64,000 nucleotides of DNA from Udaeobacter sp025935755 (GTDB lineage Bacteria > Verrucomicrobiota > Verrucomicrobiia > Chthoniobacterales > UBA10450), in the NCBI GenBank assembly GCA_036278715.1, contig DASUKN010000004.1, forward strand, positions 62,001 through 126,000. The letters are read 5' to 3'. Made by a program: the position numbers and the translations under genes. Shown here piece after piece: positions 23,494 to 32,398 of this stretch (its first letter is position 1; each line of letters starts with the position of its first letter). The notes beneath the pieces were generated by a model. It saw only the letters and a list, made by a program, of their open reading frames with translations. It did no database searches and was not told the DNA's origin.

Positions 23494-24594
23494 CTATCGC
23501 GCCCGGATCACCTCGCGGAGTGCAGCGATCAGCTTTTCGTTTTCTTGCATTGTGCCCACCGAAATCCGGACCCACTCAGGCAAACCATAGCCTTGAAGCG
23601 GGCGGACAATGATTTTCCGTTGCAGCAGTTCCTGGAACACCCCGCAACCGTCACCAACGTTTACCATTACGAAATTCGCAGCGGCTGGCACGAACTGAAG
23701 ATGCATATCGGCAAATCGTTCCTGTAAATACGCGCGACCTTCATCAATCACCCGCTTCGTCTCGCGCAAATGTGCGTCGTCATCGAGGGCCGCGATCGCG
23801 CCGGCTTGCGCGACACTGTTTACGTTGAATGGCTGCCGCGTCTTATGAAGCACCTGGGTGATCTCCGGCGGCGCGATGGCATACCCGATACGGAGACCGG
23901 CAAGACCGTGGATCTTCGAAAAAGTGCGGAGCACAACGACATTTCGCTCGTCGCGAATAAATCGAAGTGTGTCGGGCGGATCATCGAGGAATTCGAAATA
24001 CGCCTCGTCGAAAACAACAATCATCTTATCTGGCACGCGCGACATAAAACGATCGATCGCGCTCTGAGAGATCAACGTGCCGGTGGGATTGTTCGGGTTC
24101 GGAATGAAAATGATTCGGGTTTTCGAAGTGATCGCGTCGAGTGTTGCATCGAGATCCTGTTGGAAATTCGGGCTCGGTGTTTCAATGGTGCGTAAACCGA
24201 AAGCGGTCGCGAGCAGTTTATAAACGATAAAGGCGTACTGACACGTGATGACGTCATCGCCGGCATTCAGAAAGGCGTGCCCCAGGAATTCGATGACTTC
24301 GTTTGATCCGTTGCCGAGAATGATGTTCTCAGGCGTTACTTCGAGTTTGGCAGCGATTGCGTTTCGCAAATAAAACCCGCTCCCATCCGGGTACAGATGC
24401 GCAGTTTTCAGCGCGCTGTGCATCGCTTGTAAAGCCCTGGTTGAAGGGCCAAGCGGATTTTCATTCGAGGCCAGCTTGATGATCGTGCCTGGATCTACGC
24501 CTAACTCGCGCGCCGTTTCCTCGATCGGTTTTCCCGGTTCGTAAACGGCGAGCTCACGCAACTGCGCGTTGGCCAGTTCCCACACTGACGTCAT
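23494..24594 (-). CDS. hisC: Histidinol-phosphate aminotransferase
   Basis: A 366-residue PLP enzyme of fold type I that transaminates imidazole-acetol phosphate in histidine synthesis. It shows LASNENPLGPSTRALQAM (start of domain), YPDGSGFYLRNAIAAKL, the N-terminal-domain NNPTGT, the D of FDEAYFEF, the PLP lysine in FSKIHGLAGLRIGYAIA and the C-terminal VRISVGTMQENEKLI. It is the only his gene in the window, separated from mnmE by 238 bases containing only short dyads. Dual specificity for aromatic amino acids is possible. Confidence 0.93.
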   Translation of the reverse strand: MTSVWELANAQLRELAVYEPGKPIEETARELGVDPGTIIKLASNENPLGPSTRALQAMHSALKTAHLYPDGSGFYLRNAIAAKLEVTPENIILGNGSNEVIEFLGHAFLNAGDDVITCQYAFIVYKLLATAFGLRTIETPSPNFQQDLDATLDAITSKTRIIFIPNPNNPTGTLISQSAIDRFMSRVPDKMIVVFDEAYFEFLDDPPDTLRFIRDERNVVVLRTFSKIHGLAGLRIGYAIAPPEITQVLHKTRQPFNVNSVAQAGAIAALDDDAHLRETKRVIDEGRAYLQERFADMHLQFVPAAANFVMVNVGDGCGVFQELLQRKIIVRPLQGYGLPEWVRISVGTMQENEKLIAALREVIRAR

Positions 24595-24667
24595 GCGTCA
24601 CAGATTAGATGGGACTGCGGTCAGTTTGCAATGCGCGACGACGAATCAGCCTGAATGAATGGTCTAG

Positions 24668-25138
24668 CTAGCGCGACTTCGCGGCGTTGCCGTTTCTGGC
24701 GCTTGTTCGGGTGTGTTCGGCTTGTTTTCGCAATCTTCGAAACTGGTCCTCGAGTTTCTTGAGATCTTCATCAGACATGCTTTCCAAATCGACGAGTTGA
24801 TTGCGTGCGCCTTCCACGGCGCGAATTAGCTCGTCTAACTTGAGGTGCACTGCTTTCGCGTCGCGGTTTTGGGTGTTCTGAATCAGAAACACCATCAGAA
24901 ACGTGATGACCGTGGTGGCCGTGTTGATTATCAGTTGCCACGTGTCTGAGAAATGAAAGGCCGGCCCGGTAACGAGCCAAACAAGAATGACCAGAACAGC
25001 GGCGCAAAATGCCCACGCACTGCCCAGCAAAGTGGATGAACGGTGGGCAAAACTCCGGAAGGCATCGCGTACAATGCAAAAAATGTCGCGCTGCTGTCCA
25101 TTTTGCTTCTTTTCTGCACCCTGGGTTTTACTCGCCAT
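24668..25138 (-). CDS. Low-affinity iron permease-family membrane protein
   Basis: The 156-residue protein has two hydrophobic segments (about residues 38-60, TLLGSAWAFCAAVLVILVWL, and 70-95, WQLIINTATTVITFLMVFLI) followed by IQNTQNRDAKAVHLKLDELIR, the signature block of the Fet4-like low-affinity iron permease family, and a charged coiled-coil tail. Bacterial members are short, and iron transport has not been shown for most of them. No iron genes are adjacent. The family call is firm; the activity is inferred. Confidence 0.82.
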   Translation of the reverse strand: MASKTQGAEKKQNGQQRDIFCIVRDAFRSFAHRSSTLLGSAWAFCAAVLVILVWLVTGPAFHFSDTWQLIINTATTVITFLMVFLIQNTQNRDAKAVHLKLDELIRAVEGARNQLVDLESMSDEDLKKLEDQFRRLRKQAEHTRTSARNGNAAKSR

Positions 25139-25258
25139 GTCACCTATCTTTCGCGCGTGACCGCAATTTTGCGCGCATCACCGACCCGGTTCGCAACGGT
25201 CCAAGCACAAAGCGCATTGATTTCGTGGCCATTTTAGGGAAGACTTGGCCCCGAATTC

Positions 25259-27196
25259 ATGCAGCAGCTGCAAGGGTTTTCAAGACTGCAGACCGTTCCA
25301 TCTGAGGCAGCGCCTGCCGTCAGGCCGAAGCTGTGGATACTCAGTTCGTGGCGGGATTTGATCTTGTACGTTGGCACACCCCTGTTGCTCATTCCCGCGT
25401 TCGCGCTCGCTCAGGCAAAGTACAGTCCTCAAGACATTTATCTTTTTGTCGCCGCTTTCGGTGCCATGGGTCATCACCTGCCCGGGATGATCCGCGCGTA
25501 CGGAGATCGCGCTTTGTTCGAACGCTTCAGGTCGCGTTTCATTTTCGCGCCGCTGTTCCTCCTCGTGACGTGTGTTGCCTTCTTCTGGTGGGACCTGAAA
25601 GGAATCCTGCTCATCGTTTTCTTCTGGGGCGTCTGGCACGGCCTGATGCAGACCTACGGCTTTTGCCGGATTTACGACGCGAAAACGGGAAGCTTCGACA
25701 CGCTTACACGGCGGCTCGATTTCGCGATGTGCCTGATCTGGTTCGCCACCGCCGTCGCACTTTCCCCATATCGGTTAAGCGATACGCTGGACACCTTCTA
25801 CATGTGTGGCGGGCCCTTTATCCCGCCGGCAGTTGTGCAACTGGGTCAGAACATCATTCTGTGCGCAGCGATTTTCGTCACCGCCTTGTTCGCCGCTCAC
25901 TTCATCCGTACCTGGGTCGCGGGGCACAAGCCCAACCCGGTGAAACTTGCGCTGCTGGTGACGAGCATCGGGTTCTGGTGGTACTGCAACAATCTGGTCT
26001 CAAACATTCTCGTCGGCATCGCATTGTTCGAGGTGTTTCACGACGTGCAATACCTGTCGCTTGTCTGGATTTATAACCGCAATCGAGTCGAGAAGGACAG
26101 CAACATCGGGGGATTCATGCGGTTCGTGTTTCGGAGAAGCGGCTCGTTGATTGGGCTTTATGTTGGCCTGGTCTTCGCTTACGGCTCCGTGTCGTTCATC
26201 AATGCGCATATCGGAATGGACGCGGTCAAACGCATTCTTACCGGCGTGGTTACGGCTTCAACGCTGCTGCATTTTTATTATGACGGATTCATCTGGAAGG
26301 TTCGGGAGCGCTCGACGCGTCAGTCGCTCGGGCTGGCCGGCGGAACCGCTGATGTGTCGCTCGGTGGGATGCTTCCCGGCTGGGCATGGCATGGTCTAAA
26401 ATGGGTAGGCATATTCGTGGTACCACTCGGCGCGCTGTGGTTTTGGCAGACGCACCTTTCCATTCCCGCGGTGCAACGGATGGCGTGGGTAGTCGCGGAT
26501 GTGCCTGACAGTGCCAAGCCGCATTTTGATTACGGCTCCGCATTGCAAAACGAAGGCAGATTGGACGAAGCGATCGAACATTACAAGACCGCGCTCCAAC
26601 TCAATCCCAAGTACGCCCAAGCGCACATGAACCTTGGCTCCTCGTTAACTTCGCAAGCGAAATTCGACGCTGCGGTGCCTCACATGGAAACAGCGCTTCA
26701 CCTCGAACCGAACAACGGCGATTTTCATTTGATGTACGCGAATCTACTGCACCGGATCGGACGCAACGATGAGGCGATATCTCATTTCGAAGCAGGGACA
26801 CGGCTGAAACCAAACTCGGCTGACGCGCATTACAGCTACGCAGTTTTCCTGATCGAAGTGGGCAAGATTGACGAATACGTTAGCGAGCTTCGGACAGTTC
26901 TCCGGCTAAAGCCGAACTATCCCTATGCTGAGCTTGGCCTCGCCGACGGACTTTTCGCGGCGGGAAATCTCAAGGAGGCGGAGGGCCATTATCTGGCGGT
27001 ACTTCGGAAGAACCCGGACCTGACGGTTGCATACAACAGTCTGGGCAGGATCTACCTGGCGCAGGGCCAGATCTCCCAGGCGGTCGTCCAGTTCAGTGAA
27101 GCGCTGCGGCGGAATCCTGAATACAAGGAAGCCGAGGAAAACCTGCGTGTGGCGAAGGCGGCTGATGCCGAACTTTTCCCGGCCGCGCACCGGTGA
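25259..27196 (+). CDS. Multi-pass membrane protein with C-terminal TPR repeats
   Basis: The 645-residue protein has an N-terminal membrane region with roughly ten hydrophobic stretches to about residue 395 (for example LILYVGTPLLLIPAFALAQA and GILLIVFFWGVWHGLMQTYG), then a TPR array to the end (about five repeats: DEAIEHYKTALQLNPKYAQA, AVPHMETALHLEPNNG, AISHFEAGTRLKPNSA, VSQLRTVLRLKPNYP-type, AVVQFSEALRRNPEYKEA). A histidine-bearing block (GAMGHHLPGMI) sits in the membrane part. A function is not known; it overlaps the next gene by GTGA, so the two are likely translated together. Confidence 0.8.
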   Translation: MQQLQGFSRLQTVPSEAAPAVRPKLWILSSWRDLILYVGTPLLLIPAFALAQAKYSPQDIYLFVAAFGAMGHHLPGMIRAYGDRALFERFRSRFIFAPLFLLVTCVAFFWWDLKGILLIVFFWGVWHGLMQTYGFCRIYDAKTGSFDTLTRRLDFAMCLIWFATAVALSPYRLSDTLDTFYMCGGPFIPPAVVQLGQNIILCAAIFVTALFAAHFIRTWVAGHKPNPVKLALLVTSIGFWWYCNNLVSNILVGIALFEVFHDVQYLSLVWIYNRNRVEKDSNIGGFMRFVFRRSGSLIGLYVGLVFAYGSVSFINAHIGMDAVKRILTGVVTASTLLHFYYDGFIWKVRERSTRQSLGLAGGTADVSLGGMLPGWAWHGLKWVGIFVVPLGALWFWQTHLSIPAVQRMAWVVADVPDSAKPHFDYGSALQNEGRLDEAIEHYKTALQLNPKYAQAHMNLGSSLTSQAKFDAAVPHMETALHLEPNNGDFHLMYANLLHRIGRNDEAISHFEAGTRLKPNSADAHYSYAVFLIEVGKIDEYVSELRTVLRLKPNYPYAELGLADGLFAAGNLKEAEGHYLAVLRKNPDLTVAYNSLGRIYLAQGQISQAVVQFSEALRRNPEYKEAEENLRVAKAADAELFPAAHR

Positions 27197-28047
27197 TTTT
27201 GAGCGACCGCGCGCTTCATCTCAATCTCGATGACGCGTGGCCTAACGACTCGGTTGGACTCTCCATAACCGATGCGCGAAGTTGGGGTCCGCAGTTGCGT
27301 TTTTCTGCGCCCCCGCGCCTGGTCGAGCGATTCTTTCGCGAGCGGAAGAGCGATTTGGCGACGCCATTCCTGCTGTACGGCTCCGGCGACTTTCACTATC
27401 TTACTGCCCTGCGATTGCGTTCTGTTGCCGAACCGGTGGTTCTCGTCTCGTTTGATAACCATCCGGATTGGGATGTGCGGCCCCCAAAATGGGCCTGCGG
27501 TGGATGGATCAACCGTGCCTTGGAAGTTTCAAACGTGAGGCTGGCCAGCGTTTGGGGTTGCGGCAATTTCGAATGTTGGTTCCCGCACCAGATTTTCGGC
27601 AATCGCCGCGCCGAACGCACTGGGATTCTTGAAGTGCATCCATGGGCAGACGATCGGTCATCGAAAGATCGACAACGAAAAGGCGCGATCCTGCGCGAAA
27701 ATTGGCGGGACTATTTTGGAGATTTCTCGAAGCGGCTCGCGGAGCAAAATGTCTACGTCACGATCGATATCGATTGTATGCGGATCGAAGAGGCGGTGAC
27801 TAACTGGGAAAGTGGTCGCTTTACAGTGGCCGATCTTGAGTGGGCTCTTGGAAAACTACGCCAATGTTCTCGCGTCATTGGTGGAGATGTATGCGGCGCG
27901 TTTTCACCACCGCATTATGCGCGGTGGAAGCAAAAGTTCGCCGCCGAGTTCGACCGGCCGAAACTCGCGCCACCAAAGCTGGAGATCGCGCGCGCGATCA
28001 ACTTAGCCAGTCTCCAGAAACTCTGGCCCTTTTTGGTAGGATCATAG
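27193..28047 (+). CDS. Arginase/ureohydrolase-fold enzyme, substrate unknown
   Basis: The 284-residue protein has metal-ligand motifs in the ureohydrolase order: GSGDFHYLT (first His), SFDNHPDWD (Asp-x-His-x-x-Asp) at about residue 94-102, and TIDIDCM (Asp-x-Asp) at about 190. The substrate-loop sequence differs from arginase and agmatinase, so the guanidino substrate is unassigned. The start GTG overlaps the TPR gene stop (GTGA at 27193). Linked translation with a membrane/TPR protein suggests a shared process. Confidence 0.85.
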   Translation: MILSDRALHLNLDDAWPNDSVGLSITDARSWGPQLRFSAPPRLVERFFRERKSDLATPFLLYGSGDFHYLTALRLRSVAEPVVLVSFDNHPDWDVRPPKWACGGWINRALEVSNVRLASVWGCGNFECWFPHQIFGNRRAERTGILEVHPWADDRSSKDRQRKGAILRENWRDYFGDFSKRLAEQNVYVTIDIDCMRIEEAVTNWESGRFTVADLEWALGKLRQCSRVIGGDVCGAFSPPHYARWKQKFAAEFDRPKLAPPKLEIARAINLASLQKLWPFLVGS

Positions 28048-28118
28048 TATTCGAAATGCCCTGCCTTCGCGTGAAATGAGATACCAGCTTCGGTATTCTT
28101 TGTTTGATCCGATCTTCT

Positions 28119-28268
28119 CACTAACACCCTCCGTCAGCAGGGTGTCACCCTCGACAATTGATTCGTGAACCGCTTCAGCGGTTTTCCACCAACATCAAAG
28201 AAACCCCTGAAGCGGTTACGGCAAACTACTGGAGCGGTATCACCTCACGGAAGCGAGGTGTTAATCAG
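28119..28268. repeat. TAACACC...GGTGTTAAT hairpin element
   Basis: The outer ends cactaacaccct and aggtgttaatcag are inverse. Inside are GAACCGCTTCAGCGGTTTT and ACCTCACGGAAGCGAGGT hairpins. It is a sister to 21746-21861 with shared ends but different inner sequences. It lies in the 419-base gap after the arginase-fold gene, in which I see no gene. Confidence 0.55.
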
Positions 28269-28350
28269 AACGATTTGCGAGGAAGTGCCTAACAAGGCGG
28301 ATCTACAACATGGTTGATCGATGAAAAGAAAACTTTTTACCGAAGATGTC

Positions 28351-28460
28351 AGGATTGGAGCGGGCAGCTCCTGCGGGCCCGCAGGCGTCTGGCACAGAGG
28401 CTCGGCAATTCAAACCGACGAATCGATGGCGTCGCGGAGCTCGCCTCCATCGTTCGCCCC
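28351..28460. repeat. GGAGCGGGCAGCTCC / GCGGAGCTCGCCTCC repeat
   Basis: Contains the dyad ggagcgggcagctcctgcgg...cccgcaggcg and ends gcgtcgcggagctcgcctcca, matching the end of the element at 19787-19855. It fills the second half of the gene-free stretch before the SMR pair. Confidence 0.45.
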
Positions 28461-28466
28461 CCGCGC

Positions 28467-28811
28467 TCAGCTTAACGAGACTAAAACGATCCCGGCGGTG
28501 ATGAGGATCGCGCCGATCGTCAGCCGGACGCTGACTTTTTCCTTTAACACAACTGCGGCGAGAACCGTGATAAAGATCACGCTCAATCCCTGGAAAGGAT
28601 AAAGATAACTCAAGTCGAAGCGCTGTAGCAGGCCGAGCGTGAGGAAAAAGGAAATTGTCATTAGAAAAACGCCGAGGGCGATGCGCGAAATGAAATACGA
28701 GTTGCGCATGGAATGCGTCGTGGAGAATTCCATCGCTCTTTTAAGAACGAGCTGCGCAGCCACGAATGTGACCAGCGAAACCAGGATGAAAACAAAAGCG
28801 AGAAACGTCAC
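28467..28811 (-). CDS. SMR/EamA-type small transporter subunit
   Basis: From GTG 28811 the 114-residue protein has four predicted membrane helices (FLAFVFILVSLVTFVAAQL, IALGVFLMTISFFLTLGLLQ, FDLSYLYPFQGLSVIFITVL, IGAILITAGIVLVSLS) and the block LKRAMEFSTTHSMRNSYFI. Its start overlaps the upstream partner stop (GTGA at 28808-28811), so the two are likely made together. The size and DLSYLYP-type helix 3 fit the SMR/ArnE-ArnF group that flips or exports hydrophobic substrates as heterodimers. The longer frame upstream is not translated sensibly. Confidence 0.78.
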   Translation of the reverse strand: MTFLAFVFILVSLVTFVAAQLVLKRAMEFSTTHSMRNSYFISRIALGVFLMTISFFLTLGLLQRFDLSYLYPFQGLSVIFITVLAAVVLKEKVSVRLTIGAILITAGIVLVSLS

Positions 28812-29212
28812 AGGCGTTCCTCCATCTTTGCGACCGGCTGCGCCATCAAAGCAAGACCGAGAATCACCAGCGCAATCCCGCACCAACGTAGTGTGGAAAT
28901 CAGTTCGCCGAGAAAAATCCAGCAGCCCAGGGGGACGAGAATATCGACCACACGCGAGAGCGGATAAGCAAGGCTGAGCGGGATATAGCGAAGCACGTAC
29001 AGCCAGGTGATGAAGCTTGCGATAATCAAAAGAATCGCCCACCACACCAGTGGCGAAGCCAGGCCGTTAATTCCGGTCCACGATAGCGCGTGGTCTGGTG
29101 CCGCAACTTCGGTCGCACCGCGCTTCAAAAGCAGCTCCGAGACGAACACACACACGACGCTGACGCCGAGCTGCAGCCATGGATTGCGAAAGCCGGAGGG
29201 CCGATTTGGCAT
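28808..29212 (-). CDS. SMR/EamA-type small transporter subunit, partner
   Basis: From ATG 29212 the 134-residue protein has four helices (LQLGVSVVCVFVSELLLKRG, LVWWAILLIIASFITWLYVL, PLSLAYPLSRVVDILVPLGC, WCGIALVILGLALMAQPV). GISLAYP-type helix 3 and LLKRGATEVAA in helix 1 match its partner's layout. It precedes the second subunit with an ATGA/GTGA-type overlap, as in heterodimeric SMR pairs. The substrate (drug, quaternary amine or lipid-linked sugar) is not determined. Confidence 0.78.
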   Translation of the reverse strand: MPNRPSGFRNPWLQLGVSVVCVFVSELLLKRGATEVAAPDHALSWTGINGLASPLVWWAILLIIASFITWLYVLRYIPLSLAYPLSRVVDILVPLGCWIFLGELISTLRWCGIALVILGLALMAQPVAKMEERL

Positions 29213-29348
29213 CCGCTTTTTTAGCGCGCGATCAAATCGCCGCAACCGAATTTGCGCAGCCCGGTTGACTCCAGATCCTGCTGTCTCCGGCCGGTCTCGT
29301 CTGGAGTTGCTTCGCTCCGTCAGCCGCAGTCTCGTTGTGGGTGAAAGC

Positions 29349-29486
29349 ACGGCGACAGAGCGCCGTGGCTACAACAAAACTTACATTTCATCTCGGAATG
29401 CGGTTGCTGCACGCCAAGGCCGCATTCCATGTAGCCGCCTCGCTCTGTCGAGGCGATGACACGGCGACAGAGCGCCGTGGCTACAG
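29349..29486. repeat. CACGGCGACAGAGCGCCGTGGCTACA repeat pair
   Basis: Two direct copies, 29349-29373 and 29460-29486, of a GCGACAGAGCGCC hairpin unit bracket further dyads (ggaatgcgg...ccgcattcc and cgcctcgctctgtcgaggcg). It fills the gap between the SMR pair and the acyltransferase gene. Confidence 0.65.
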
Positions 29487-29495
29487 GAATACAGT

Positions 29496-30659
29496 TCAAA
29501 GCTGATCGGCGTTTGGGAACTTTTGCAACACCGGATCATGGTGCGTCGGCCCGAGATATTTGATCATGCGACGAAAGATTGGATTCAGCAGAGGATTTGT
29601 GTGCATGATGTACAGATCCAAGGGCAGCAAGTCGCAGTCGAGATGCAGCTTCGGCTCGTAATTGAGCGGGTTGCTGTAGTAATATTTCAATCCTTGTTGA
29701 ATCGCCCACGAGATGATGTCGCGCAGCGTGTAAAAGTACAAGTGCAAATCAAGCGCGACACCGTAATCCAGCCCGATGCATTCATCATAAATTATGTCTC
29801 CGCAAACCAGGCAGAAACCGAACGCAACGATTTTGCCGTTTTGTCGCCAGATGAAAAACCGCGCATGGTCCGGCATTCGCCGGCCAACAGCGCGGAAATA
29901 ATCTTTAGTCAGCGTCTCGAATTTCAGTTTCGACCGCTCGTGAACGGCCAGGTACAGCGGATGAATTTCGTCGACTAAAGGCGAGATGTCGTTCATAACC
30001 TCCATCTCGATTTTCGGCGCGCGCTCGGCGTTTCGAAATTTTCGGCGCAAATCTTTCCGCGTGGCCTTGCTGAGCGTAGCGAAATATTCGTCCCAGTTTT
30101 GATAATGGAGCGGCAGCCGCGTCATGGGCATGCTCGGAATGCGTGCATAAGCCCCGGACACCAGCGTTTGGAGAGCCCCGCGGTAGTTGGCCGGGAAATC
30201 CTTGAAAACGACAAGCGACGCTTTGTTTTGCTTTGCGTAGGTCCGCAGAGTCGCTTGTAAGGCATTTGCCAGCCACGTCTCGTCTTTTGCGTTGCATGTT
30301 CCCAGGTCGCCCGCGCCGGCTCCGCAGCCAATCATCAACACGCGCATAGTGAGGAAGCGCGGAAACAGCTTTCGGATTCCATCCACAATGGAGCGGATTT
30401 TTCCTGGCACACCTTCCACGAGATTTTGCCGTACAAAGAACACCGGCTGAATCGCGCGGATATTGCCGGAGCGATCCTCGAGCTGCAGATAATGATGTTT
30501 GAAACCGCACTCAAGCGTTTCCTCCACGATCTCGTAATAGCGATGATCCTTGCATTTATTCTGAAGCGCGTGTTGCCAGGCTTCGGAATTTCGCAGGTCA
30601 CGTAGCTGTGAAACTTTCGCCACGCCTTGTGGAAATCGAATCTCGTTGGGGTGCGGCAT
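29496..30659 (-). CDS. GNAT/FemAB-like acyltransferase (BioF2-type)
   Basis: From ATG 30659 the 387-residue protein has two GNAT-like halves in the manner of FemAB/BioF2 proteins. The C-terminal half contains TKDYFRAVGRRMPDHARFFI, KIVAFGFCLVCGDIIYDECI and the YFYTLRDIISWAIQQGLKYY region typical of this family, which transfers amino acids or acyl groups. A conserved block RFLTMRVLMIGCGAGAGDLG lies near residue 120. Its acceptor is unknown. It follows a truncated MscS gene on the same strand, 24 bases away, and probably not as a functional operon. Confidence 0.75.
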   Translation of the reverse strand: MPHPNEIRFPQGVAKVSQLRDLRNSEAWQHALQNKCKDHRYYEIVEETLECGFKHHYLQLEDRSGNIRAIQPVFFVRQNLVEGVPGKIRSIVDGIRKLFPRFLTMRVLMIGCGAGAGDLGTCNAKDETWLANALQATLRTYAKQNKASLVVFKDFPANYRGALQTLVSGAYARIPSMPMTRLPLHYQNWDEYFATLSKATRKDLRRKFRNAERAPKIEMEVMNDISPLVDEIHPLYLAVHERSKLKFETLTKDYFRAVGRRMPDHARFFIWRQNGKIVAFGFCLVCGDIIYDECIGLDYGVALDLHLYFYTLRDIISWAIQQGLKYYYSNPLNYEPKLHLDCDLLPLDLYIMHTNPLLNPIFRRMIKYLGPTHHDPVLQKFPNADQL

Positions 30660-30670
30660 GTTTGTCGTTC

Positions 30671-30723
30671 GGAGTTCCGCGTTCACGCGGGTTCTACGTA
30701 ATACCGCCTGAAGGCGGAACTCC
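30671..30723. repeat. GGAGTTCCGC hairpin element truncating the MscS-like gene
   Basis: The perfect 10-bp ends ggagttccgc and gcggaactcc enclose CGCGTTCACGCG and CCGCCTGAAGGCGG hairpins. It lies across the 3' end of the open frame at 30683-30991 and the start region of the acyltransferase gene. Confidence 0.65.
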
Positions 30724-30991
30724 AAACCGAAGCCAGCGGAATTCCCACACCATTCACGGCGGTGACAGTGAACAAGACGATCGGCGACAGGCTCAGGATC
30801 GTCGTGACAATCGCGATGAAATTTGTGTCGATTTTGAACCGGCTGAAAAACCGTTGAACGACCTGATTCTGCAAAACCCGGGCGATGATCGGTCCGGCGG
30901 CGAAAAATCCGATAAAGCCGATCAGTCCAAGGATACTTACATAATGCCGGCCGACGTGAAAGACCGGCCGCTCGAGGAGGGTTATGTCCAC
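30683..30991 (-). pseudogene. Truncated MscS-type mechanosensitive channel (N-terminal part only)
   Basis: The 102-residue frame gives LLERPVFHVGRHYVSILGLI and a membrane stretch (LIGFIGFFAAGPIIARVLQN), then RFFSRFKIDTNFIAIVTTIL and LSPIVLFTVTAVNGVGIPLA, which match the opening helices of MscS family proteins up to the usual AL(G/Q)xxGI(D/P)L. Real members continue for another 150-250 residues with TM3 and the beta domain. Here the frame runs into the hairpin repeat at 30671-30723 and stops (FRRYYVEPA). It is probably a pseudogene. A short functional protein is the less likely alternative. Confidence 0.6.
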
Positions 30992-31138
30992 GTCCTAGTG
31001 TGAACGTGTCATAGGCCTTCGCAACCAGCGGACCTCATAGCACAATCCAGAGATGCACACACCATTGACACGATTTAGTCGATCCCATAAACCCGTTATC
31101 GGGTCGCCAAAAAAAAGCGACGAACAGTGGGTGGACAA

Positions 31139-31906
31139 ATGAGCACCAAAACACAGAAGGTTAATACCCGATTGGTTCCGCTCGGATGTTTACTGGTAAT
31201 CTTGTTTCTCTCAATTCTCGCGACACCACGAATAGCAGCGCAACGGGACGTGGCGGAAAATGCACCTGACGGGGGCTGTTTTGGGAGCCCTCTCTGGGAT
31301 CAATACAATAGCGCTGCAACGCAACCGCCTCTTGGCATCGGGTCACAGCAGTTCGAGTCGGCTATGGCTGTATTCGACAGCCAGGCTGCGGACGACTTCG
31401 CCATCACCCCCGGATCGACCGGTTCGTTCATCACTGGCGTGCGCGTGATGGGTGAATACTCCGATGGAGGCGGTCCCGCGTCGTCGTTTAACATTTATTT
31501 TTATCAGAATGCTGCAGGCAACCTCCCGGGCACGCTGATAGCGGCGTTCCTGAATCTTTCCTATACTGGCGTACCCCCTGATTTCCTGATTTGTCTTCCG
31601 TCTCCGTTTGGCATCGCTCCGGGTAACTACTGGGTCTCAGTGCAGGCCCGGCAAGACTCCAATCCGAATGGACAGTGGTTCTGGCATAACCGGACTATTC
31701 AATCACACGCAGGCGCTGCCTGGCAAAACCCTGGCGACGGTTACGGGACCAGCTGCATCACTTGGAATCCAAAGAACGCGTGTATGGCCGATCAGGTGTC
31801 GCCAGATCAGGTGTTTCAGATCCTAGGGTTCCATGAAGGACCGCTGCCGACGCCTAGACCGTTTCCGACCCCACGATCTCGCCCCACACCCGTCCCTCAC
31901 CCGTAA
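31139..31906 (+). CDS. Exported protein with Pro/Thr/Arg-rich C-terminal tail
   Basis: The 255-residue protein (MSTKTQKVNTRLVPLGCLLV) has a signal peptide, a compact beta-rich region (residues 45-200; DDFAITPGSTGSFITGVRVM, SSFNIYFYQNAAGNLPGTLI, FGIAPGNYWVSVQARQDSNP) resembling exported 'choice-of-anchor' type beta sandwiches, and an end of TPRPFPTPRSRPTP-type repeats. A similar tail with TPRPRPTPAP closes the kelch protein at 36574. The tail may be a wall spacer or export tag. No catalytic motif is seen. Confidence 0.65.
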   Translation: MSTKTQKVNTRLVPLGCLLVILFLSILATPRIAAQRDVAENAPDGGCFGSPLWDQYNSAATQPPLGIGSQQFESAMAVFDSQAADDFAITPGSTGSFITGVRVMGEYSDGGGPASSFNIYFYQNAAGNLPGTLIAAFLNLSYTGVPPDFLICLPSPFGIAPGNYWVSVQARQDSNPNGQWFWHNRTIQSHAGAAWQNPGDGYGTSCITWNPKNACMADQVSPDQVFQILGFHEGPLPTPRPFPTPRSRPTPVPHP

Positions 31907-31947
31907 TTCCCGCGCCTGATCGGGATTTCCGCGGCGAATCGCTCGTG

Positions 31948-32199
31948 CTATTGCTGCTTGGCCGCCTTGTCCTCGATGTATTTGATGACGTCGCCGACGG
32001 TTTGAAGTTTTTCCGCGTCTTCGTCCGGCACTTCAACCCCGAATTCTTCTTCGAACGCCATCACCAGCTCGACAATATCCAGTGAGTCTGCCCCTAAATC
32101 CTCAATAAAAGATGCCTGCGGCGTGACCTGTTCCGGGTTCACGCCGAGTTGCTCGACGATGATGTCCTTGACCTTCTCTTCGATCGATTTTTCCGCCAT
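31948..32199 (-). CDS. acpP: Acyl carrier protein
   Basis: The 83-residue protein (MAEKSIEEKVKDIIVEQLGV) carries the 4'-phosphopantetheine attachment serine in EDLGADSLDIVELVMAFEEE (Ser about 42) and the acidic helix II for enzyme contacts. It holds the growing acyl chain during fatty acid synthesis. The frame extends 35 codons further, but the ATG at 32199 fits the family length. rnc is the divergent neighbour. The gap between them holds no visible promoter elements that I can support. Confidence 0.96.
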   Translation of the reverse strand: MAEKSIEEKVKDIIVEQLGVNPEQVTPQASFIEDLGADSLDIVELVMAFEEEFGVEVPDEDAEKLQTVGDVIKYIEDKAAKQQ

Positions 32200-32398
32200 A
32201 AAATGTGTTCGGTTGGTGTTAGTGGCGCGGGGGTAAGTCCGGCAGCAGCCGAACAATCCGGGCACAGCATCGCAAGTAAATGAATTAAATAGGATGTCAA
32301 TCAATTTTCGGTAGTGGCTCAGTTTGGCTCAAACTGGCTCACTACCCCTTGCTTTATACAGTTGACGCGATCCGTCGATTTTGCTCAGAATCAGGGAC

